Shown here: one piece after another, positions 23,709-28,252 of the stretch
Position numbering within the stretch: position 1 is the stretch's first letter
Layout of the letters: the number at the start of each line of letters is the position of its first letter
Source: an uncultured Bacillota bacterium
GTDB taxonomy: Bacteria; Bacillota; Clostridia; Peptostreptococcales; Anaerovoracaceae
Direction: 5' to 3'
Length of the DNA: 28,252 bases
Assembly: GCA_946631075.1 (NCBI GenBank)
Contig: CAMOZS010000003.1
Span: 1 to 28,252, forward strand
Position numbers and translations under genes: made by a program
The notes under the pieces: model-generated
Seen by the model: only the letters and a program-made list of their open reading frames with translations
Databases searched by the model: none
Told to the model about the DNA's origin: nothing

Positions 23709-24521
23709 TTATCCTTTCTTCTGTCTGGTCATTTCCCTGGATCGGTCGACCGCTGCCTGGAAGGCTTCCTTCACGTCATCCATGAATCCGTTCTGCTCAA
23801 GCTTGCGGACGGCTTCGATGGTCGTCCCTCCCGGGGAGCATACATTGATGCGAAGCTGCTCCAGGCTTTCCGGGCTCTCCATCACCAGTTTGGCTGCTCC
23901 CAGTACCGCCTGGGCCGCGAACATCCTGGCCTGCTGCCGCTCCATTCCGTTGGCGACCGCCGCCTTGACCAGGGCTTCGATATACATGAAGGTGTAGGCC
24001 GGGCTGCTGCCGCTGACGCCGATCACGCAGTCCAGCATGGACTCGTCCACTTCCTCTACCTTACCGACGGATTTCAGGATGGCCTCCGCCCCCATCAGCT
24101 GCTTCAGGCTCAGCCCCTCGACCGGGCACATGGCGATCATGCCTTCCCCCACCAGAGCGGGAGTATTGGGCATGATGCGGATGATCCTGGCGTCGCTGCC
24201 AAGGTACTTGCGGATAAAGGCTATGCTGATCCCCGCGGCCATGGAAATGACCAGCTTGTCCGGCTTATATGCTTTGGCGACTTCCTCCAGCACGTCGTCC
24301 ATGACCTGGGGCTTGACTCCGAGAACGATCACTTCCGAGGCCCGGACCAGATCGGTCACGTGATCGGTCATGGATCCGCCCGTTTCTCTGCTCACTGCCT
24401 CACTGCGCTCCCTGTCCCTGTCGTAGATCATGATCTGATCCTTCTTGCCCTGGGCCGAACCGGCATACCCTCTGAGGATAGCGCCGCCCATGTTTCCAAC
24501 ACCAATGAATCCCGTTTTCAT
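23709..24521 (-). CDS. proC: Pyrroline-5-carboxylate reductase
   Basis: A 270-residue enzyme for the last step of proline synthesis, reducing pyrroline-5-carboxylate with NAD(P)H. The N-terminal Rossmann motif GFIGVGNMGGAIL, the central IRIMPNTPALVGEGM, GSSPAYTFMYIEAL and the C-terminal VCSPGGTTIEAV are diagnostic. I choose the ATG at 24521, eight bases after GGAGG, rather than a TTG at 24536 that lies inside the ribosome site. It follows proA by 18 bases. Confidence 0.98.
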   Translation of the reverse strand: MKTGFIGVGNMGGAILRGYAGSAQGKKDQIMIYDRDRERSEAVSRETGGSMTDHVTDLVRASEVIVLGVKPQVMDDVLEEVAKAYKPDKLVISMAAGISIAFIRKYLGSDARIIRIMPNTPALVGEGMIAMCPVEGLSLKQLMGAEAILKSVGKVEEVDESMLDCVIGVSGSSPAYTFMYIEALVKAAVANGMERQQARMFAAQAVLGAAKLVMESPESLEQLRINVCSPGGTTIEAVRKLEQNGFMDDVKEAFQAAVDRSREMTRQKKG

Positions 24522-24539
24522 CTTCGTTTCCTCCAATTA

Positions 24540-25814
24540 TTACAGATCTCTGAACCGGAACTGTGACGCGCCGCTGGCGTAATCCGCCACGATATGGCCG
24601 TCGCCGACCAGTTTATACTTATATGTGACCAGGCCGTCCAGCCCCACCGGCCCGCGGGCGTGGAGCTTGCCTGTGCTGATGCCGACCTCCGCACCGAAGC
24701 CGTAGCGGTATCCGTCGGCGAAACGGGTGGAGCAGTTCTGGTAGACCCCTGCGGAATCCACCAGGGCCATGAATTTAGCCGCCGAGTCCGCGTCCTCGGT
24801 GATGATGCAGTCCGTATGATGGGACCCGTAGCGGTTGATATGGTCGATGGCCTCATCAATGGAGCTGACGATCCGCACCGACAGGACATTGTCCAGATAT
24901 TCGGTATGATAATCCTCCTCGCTGGCCTGGTCGCATCCGATCAGGCTGACGGTCTTCTCGTCCCCAAGGAGCCGGATCCTGGCCCCGGCCGCGTCCGCCA
25001 GAGCCGGGATCAGCACATCCGCGATGGCGCTGTGGACCAACAGGGTCTCCGCCGCGTTGCAGGCCGCCGGATACTGGGTCTTGGAGTCGATGATGATGGG
25101 GACCGCCTTGCCGATCATGGCCGCCCCGTCCACATAGACGTGGCAGATCCCGTCGGCATGACCCATCACCGGGATGCTGGTATGGTCCATGATATAGCGG
25201 ACGAACTGGTTTGATCCTCTGGGAATGATCAGGTCCACATCCTCGTGGCACTGAAGGAGTTCGTCGATCCCAGCCCGGTCCTCGATCAGCTGGGCGAAGC
25301 CCTCCGGAAGTCCCGCCTCCGTCGCCGCCCGGTAAATGGTATCAAACAGGATCCGGTTGGTCGCTCTTGCTTCGCTTCCCCCCTTCAGGATGATCCCGTT
25401 GCCGCTCTTGATGCAAAGGCTGGCGATCTGGACCAGGGCGTCCGGCCTGGATTCGAAGATCACGCCGATGACTCCTATGGGACAGGTCTGCCTGGTCAGG
25501 ACCAGACCGGTATCCAGTTCTCTCTTCAGGCTCTCCTGAAACAGAGGATCCGGCATATCGATCAGATCGTGGATCCCGTCGATGCATCCGGCGATCTTGC
25601 CCCGGTCAAAGCGCAGCCTTGACATGAGGGGCCCGGCCAGCTGAGTCGCTTCGGCCCGCTCCAGGTCCATCTGGTTGGCTTCCAGGATCTGATCCTGGCC
25701 GGAGGTCAGGGCCTGGCAGACCGCCTCCAGAGCCCGGTTCCGCATTTCTCCCGACATGGCCGCCAGGATGTAGCTGCTCTGCTTGACCTGTCTGATATTC
25801 TCTTTGATATCCAT
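24540..25814 (-). CDS. proA: Glutamate-5-semialdehyde dehydrogenase
   Basis: A 424-residue aldehyde dehydrogenase-superfamily enzyme that reduces glutamyl-5-phosphate to glutamate semialdehyde in proline synthesis. The catalytic cysteine is C252 in QYPAACNAAETLLVH; IGVIFESRPDALVQIASL, LKGGSEA, and ARGPVGLDGLVTYKYKLVGDG at the C-terminus are typical. AGAGAGG precedes the start, ten bases after the upstream nuclease gene. ProB, which makes its substrate and is usually adjacent, is not encoded in the window. Confidence 0.98.
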   Translation of the reverse strand: MDIKENIRQVKQSSYILAAMSGEMRNRALEAVCQALTSGQDQILEANQMDLERAEATQLAGPLMSRLRFDRGKIAGCIDGIHDLIDMPDPLFQESLKRELDTGLVLTRQTCPIGVIGVIFESRPDALVQIASLCIKSGNGIILKGGSEARATNRILFDTIYRAATEAGLPEGFAQLIEDRAGIDELLQCHEDVDLIIPRGSNQFVRYIMDHTSIPVMGHADGICHVYVDGAAMIGKAVPIIIDSKTQYPAACNAAETLLVHSAIADVLIPALADAAGARIRLLGDEKTVSLIGCDQASEEDYHTEYLDNVLSVRIVSSIDEAIDHINRYGSHHTDCIITEDADSAAKFMALVDSAGVYQNCSTRFADGYRYGFGAEVGISTGKLHARGPVGLDGLVTYKYKLVGDGHIVADYASGASQFRFRDL

Positions 25815-25824
25815 TGCTACCTCT

Positions 25825-26826
25825 CTATATCGTTTTCTCGAACCGGCCGATCAGGGCCTGTACGAAATGATTCACTTCTCTGTATTTTACTCCATCCCCA
25901 TCCTCTACGACAAGGAATCCGCTGCCAAAAGACGGATATTTTTGAAATTCCTTTTCTTCGGCCCCCCAGGCCCTCAGATCGGCCGCGCAGATCCCGGACT
26001 GGCGGACGACAGGGACCTCCAACTGAAATGTCCCAGCCTTTGCGTCAAAGAAACTGTGGAGGGGATAGTTTCCCATCCCGTAGCCCCGGTAGTCGGTCCG
26101 GCCTGCCCCCTGGATCCCCTCGATCAGCATCCGGTCTCTGTGGAAGCGGATCTTCTCCACCCGCCAGCGGCGGTCAGGACTTGCCACGGGGAAGCCCATC
26201 TTGTACATGGCCTTATGGAAATCGCTTTTATCGATCACCGGCAGCAGCCTCTGCAGCTGGAGCACATCATCGCTGTTATGAAGGAGGATCTGGCGGCGGG
26301 CCCCGGGATCACGGGTCCTCATGTAGTCCATATAGAGCTCGACGCTCTCCGCTCCCGAGATCTCATCGCTTCGGTCCTGCCACAGGCCCATGTAGGCCTC
26401 CAGCGTCTTCTGCTTCAGGTTGGGCAGGAGGCGGCGGACAGGCGAGTGGCCGTTGACCACCTGATACAGGTCCAGGTCGTAACCGTTGTATGGCGCCGGC
26501 CCATCCGGACAGACCCGGCTGAGCCGCTCCGCCAGGAAGGGCATGTCAAAATGCCGGCCGTTGTAGGTGACGACCACATCGAAGCTTACGGCCAGCTCCA
26601 TGAAGGAGGCCAGGGCTTCCTCTTCTTCCCCCGTATGATCGGCGAAGACCTGATGGAGGATCCCCCCGGAAAGGTCCAGAAGTCCCCCCAGGATGAAGTG
26701 ATCGCGCCTGCGGTCCAGGCCCGTAGTCTCGATGTCCAGCACACAGATGCTGCGATCCTGAAAATAATGCTTCCATACGGTCCCTTCGTATGGCTCTGTC
26801 CGCTTCTGCGCTGTGATGTGTTCCAT
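25825..26826 (-). CDS. RNase H-like (YprB/DEDD-type) nuclease domain protein
   Basis: A 333-residue protein with a DEDD exonuclease-like domain of the YprB family in its first 200 residues: ExoI D31 and E33 in VLDIETTGL, ExoII N89-D94 in VVVTYNGRHFDMPFL, and ExoIII H183-D187 in LLHNSDDVLQL. The last 130 residues have no clear family. Substrate unknown; the family is usually called ribonuclease H-like. The frame is open upstream to 26970, but the first plausible ATG is at 26826. It lacks a ribosome site and lies seven bases after an extended -10, so the mRNA may be leaderless. It begins an operon with proA, proC, nudF and xerD. Confidence 0.85.
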   Translation of the reverse strand: MEHITAQKRTEPYEGTVWKHYFQDRSICVLDIETTGLDRRRDHFILGGLLDLSGGILHQVFADHTGEEEEALASFMELAVSFDVVVTYNGRHFDMPFLAERLSRVCPDGPAPYNGYDLDLYQVVNGHSPVRRLLPNLKQKTLEAYMGLWQDRSDEISGAESVELYMDYMRTRDPGARRQILLHNSDDVLQLQRLLPVIDKSDFHKAMYKMGFPVASPDRRWRVEKIRFHRDRMLIEGIQGAGRTDYRGYGMGNYPLHSFFDAKAGTFQLEVPVVRQSGICAADLRAWGAEEKEFQKYPSFGSGFLVVEDGDGVKYREVNHFVQALIGRFEKTI

Positions 26827-26832
26827 GACATC

Positions 26833-26838
26833 AGTATA
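26833..26838 (-). promoter_or_regulatory. Extended -10 for a leaderless mRNA
   Basis: TGTTATACT on the minus strand gives a TG-extended -10 whose predicted start falls on, or within a base of, the A of the ATG at 26826. No -35 match was found. It overlaps the T-tail of the terminator just upstream. Confidence 0.5.
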
Positions 26839-26844
26839 ACACAA

Positions 26845-26874
26845 AACAAAAGAGACCTGACGGCCTCTTTTGTT
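26845..26874 (-). terminator. Terminator between the orphan promoter and the nuclease gene
   Basis: AACAAAAGAG (26845-26854) pairs perfectly with CTCTTTTGTT (26865-26874), with an inner CC/GG pair closing a four-base loop. The minus strand continues TTTTGTTTTGTG. It would stop most transcription from the 26932-26960 promoter before the nuclease gene. Confidence 0.75.
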
Positions 26875-26925
26875 AAAAGGGGTATTGGGATTAGAGATTA
26901 ATGAGGTTATCAGGGGGATAACCAC
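26845..26925 (-). ncRNA. Candidate small RNA or attenuator leader of about 80 bases
   Basis: A consensus promoter predicts transcription from about 26925. The RNA would begin with a perfect 7-bp hairpin (GGTTATC-CCCCT-GATAACC on the minus strand, 26905-26923), continue with an unpaired C-rich linker containing ATCCCAA and TACCCCTTTT, and end in a strong terminator hairpin. This is the layout of C-rich-loop regulatory RNAs in Firmicutes that pair with ribosome sites. It could instead be an attenuator for the downstream operon. No known family is recognised. Confidence 0.55.
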
Positions 26926-26931
26926 GATGTA

Positions 26932-26960
26932 ATTATAGTAAATGTAATAGCAAAATGCAA
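26932..26960 (-). promoter_or_regulatory. Consensus promoter upstream of the candidate small RNA
   Basis: TTGCAT (26955-26960), 17 bases, TATAAT (26932-26937) on the minus strand: the same hexamers and spacing as the rplS promoter. Confidence 0.8.
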
Positions 26961-26970
26961 GGGAAAACAT

Positions 26971-27005
26971 GAAAATGGCCGAAAAAACAAGATTTCCGCC
27001 ATTTC
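26971..27005 (-). terminator. Probable terminator after the PTS permease gene
   Basis: GCCATTTC (26998-27005) pairs with GAAAATGGC (26971-26979), with an inner GAAA/TTTC stem. The minus strand continues with a T-rich tail broken by CATG. It lies 10 bases past the permease stop. Confidence 0.6.
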
Positions 27006-27015
27006 CTGCTCTCTC

Positions 27016-28101
27016 CTACAGGTCCAGCTTGTAATCTCCGTCCTTGATCAGACCCATCCTGCGCATGCATTTATCGATGATAAAGGCCAGCACTGCCGGC
27101 AGGGCGATGTGCAGGAGGAGGACCTTCCAGAGGACCGCCATAGAGAAACCCATATCGGTGAAGGTCCCTATGGAACCGACAAAACCGCAGGTCCCCATGC
27201 CCGCGCCGATCGGGATATTGGTCATGTGGAAGATACAGGTCGAAAGAGGTCCGATGATGGCCGCGGTAAGAGTCGGCGGCACCAGGATCCATGGATGCTT
27301 GATGATGTTGGACACCTGCAGCATGGATGTGCCGATCCCCTGGGCGACCAGTCCCCCTACTCCGTTCTCCCGGAAGCTGGCGACCGCAAAGCCCACCATC
27401 TGGGCGCAGCAGCCCACCGTCGCGGCGCCGGCCGCAAGACCGGACAGTTCCATCATGACACAGATGGCCGCGCTGGAGATGGGGGCCGTCAGGGCAAGGC
27501 CGACGATGACCGCGATGAAGATCCCGAAGAAGAAGGGCTGCCATTCGGTTGCTGCCATGATGGCCGCGCCCAGTTTGACCAGGCACCAGCCTACGGCCGG
27601 GCCGACCAGCTTGGCCGCTATACCTCCGGCAAGCAGGGTCACGCCGGGGGTGACCAGGATGTCTACTTTGGTCTCTTTGGAGACCATCTTTCCAAATTCC
27701 GCTCCTACCGCTACCGCGACGAAAGCGCCTGCCGGACCGCCTGCCATGGTGATCCCGAATCCGGTCAGAGTGGCTCCCATGGCGCCGACCGCGGCGCTGG
27801 AATAGATGACCAGAGGCGGTGCTTTCAGGGCTGTAGCAACGGCTACCCCGATGCCGGCGCCCATGATGAGCGGGTTCTTGGCGATCTCAGCGATCTGAAC
27901 GAGAAAAGCGGAGACCGCGTTGTCTCCGAACAGGTTCCCGGTCTGGGTTCCCAGCACGTCCAGAATGGTTCCCATCAGCAGGGTGGCAAAGAGTCCCATG
28001 GCCATGGCTGACATGGCGTCCTGCAGGTACCGTTTGGTCGAGATCTCGATATCCTTACGCTTCCAGAAGCTGACCCGCTCCTCTATTTGTTGGCTTCCCA
28101 T
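27016..28101 (-). CDS. PTS sugar transporter EIIC-type permease (EIIC_2 family)
   Basis: A 361-residue membrane protein with about nine or ten hydrophobic, Gly/Ala-rich segments, resembling the PTS_EIIC_2 family (GAGIGVAVATALKAPPLV, MAGGPAGAFVAVAVGAEFGK, GTCGFVGSIGTFTDMG). Such proteins form the sugar channel of a phosphotransferase system. No EIIA or EIIB gene is present in the window, so it either borrows partners or has another transport role; its substrate is unknown. AAAGGAG lies about ten bases before the ATG. Terminators on both sides suggest it can be expressed on its own, but no good promoter was found in the 80 bases upstream. Confidence 0.85.
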   Translation of the reverse strand: MGSQQIEERVSFWKRKDIEISTKRYLQDAMSAMAMGLFATLLMGTILDVLGTQTGNLFGDNAVSAFLVQIAEIAKNPLIMGAGIGVAVATALKAPPLVIYSSAAVGAMGATLTGFGITMAGGPAGAFVAVAVGAEFGKMVSKETKVDILVTPGVTLLAGGIAAKLVGPAVGWCLVKLGAAIMAATEWQPFFFGIFIAVIVGLALTAPISSAAICVMMELSGLAAGAATVGCCAQMVGFAVASFRENGVGGLVAQGIGTSMLQVSNIIKHPWILVPPTLTAAIIGPLSTCIFHMTNIPIGAGMGTCGFVGSIGTFTDMGFSMAVLWKVLLLHIALPAVLAFIIDKCMRRMGLIKDGDYKLDL

Positions 28102-28123
28102 ATCTTTTTTTACTCCTTTAGAA

Positions 28124-28150
28124 AGAGGCTGTTCTGTCAGAACAGCCTCT
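28124..28150 (-). terminator. 12-bp perfect hairpin before the permease gene
   Basis: AGAGGCTGTTCT (28124-28135) pairs perfectly with AGAACAGCCTCT (28139-28150) around a 3-base loop. On the minus strand only TTTC follows, then the ribosome site of the permease gene. It is a terminator with a short T-tail for the gene at the window edge, or an attenuating or stabilising hairpin within a shared transcript. Confidence 0.6.
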
Positions 28151-28181
28151 CCAATGTTTGACTCAATTGTTCAGTGGGTCT

Positions 28182-28252
28182 TTATTTGCCCATTTCCTCC
28201 TGGATCGCGCTCTCCATGATCTGCAGTCCGCACTCCAGCTGCTCGTCAGTTA
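28182..28252 (-). CDS. C-terminal end of a gene cut by the window edge
   Basis: A frame ending in TAA at 28182-28184 encodes the last 22 residues TDEQLECGLQIMESAIQEEM plus GK. The pattern TDEQL..GL.IM..AI resembles the final helix of class III (ornithine/4-aminobutyrate-type) aminotransferases, but 22 residues are too few to be sure. It is followed by the 12-bp hairpin and then the permease gene. Confidence 0.5.
   Translation of the reverse strand, partial: TDEQLECGLQIMESAIQEEMGK

Noticed and set aside
26827..26970. N-terminal extension of the nuclease from an ATG at 26970
   Set aside because: The extension crosses a promoter, a 5' hairpin and a terminator, and the start lies upstream of the predicted transcription start. 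An extension from GTG 26925 remains possible and is noted.
1..28252. tRNA, rRNA, CRISPR, insertion sequence, prophage or T-box elements
   Set aside because: Gaps between genes are short and were read on both strands; none shows a tRNA cloverleaf, repeat-spacer array, transposase gene or T-box sequence. The one recombinase is Xer-like and in a housekeeping context.

Overview
The window looks like a piece of chromosome from a GC-rich member of the Clostridia (Firmicutes), probably a gut or mucosal anaerobe. The signs are strong AGGAGG-type ribosome sites, the rplS-rbgA-rnhB order seen in Firmicutes, LytR-CpsA-Psr (LCP) wall enzymes, and the tetrahydrofolate trio fhs-fchA-folD used by anaerobes for one-carbon metabolism. 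A family-level assignment would be a guess. Every convincing gene is on the minus strand, so transcription runs from high to low coordinates. No tRNA, rRNA, CRISPR array, phage or insertion sequence is visible, and no gene-free stretch exceeds 190 bases.

Right end (28252-27016): the last codons of an unidentified, possibly aminotransferase, gene, a 12-bp hairpin, and an orphan PTS EIIC-type permease with its own terminator. The 189-base gap 26827-27015 is the densest regulatory spot. It holds a consensus promoter, a 5' hairpin with a C-rich loop, a C-rich linker, a strong terminator, and an extended -10 that would start a leaderless mRNA for the next gene. A short RNA or an attenuator is likely here.

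26826-22279: a compact operon of an RNase H-like nuclease, proA, proC, a Nudix ADP-ribose pyrophosphatase and a Xer recombinase, separated by 5-18 bases. 22254-21748: rplS (L19) as its own unit with consensus promoter, structured leader and TTCG-loop terminator. 21672-16815: rbgA, rnhB, fhs, fchA, folD and a terminator. Here FolD has lost two residues associated with cyclohydrolase activity, and FchA sits beside it, so the two steps of the pathway seem to be divided between two proteins.

16798-8: one promoter is followed by twelve tightly packed or overlapping genes over about 16.7 kb, ending at a terminator at the left edge. They encode a secreted CHAP/InlB-repeat/SH3 protein, ValS, FolC, a lipid kinase, a GNAT acetyltransferase, a GH25 muramidase, an LCP protein, D-Ala-D-Ala ligase, a second LCP protein, a WecE-type sugar aminotransferase, RmlA and a Wzx-type flippase. 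Together they point to peptidoglycan precursor synthesis, wall remodelling, and building and attaching a surface glycan containing an amino-dideoxysugar, with a tRNA synthetase and a folate enzyme embedded in the same unit.
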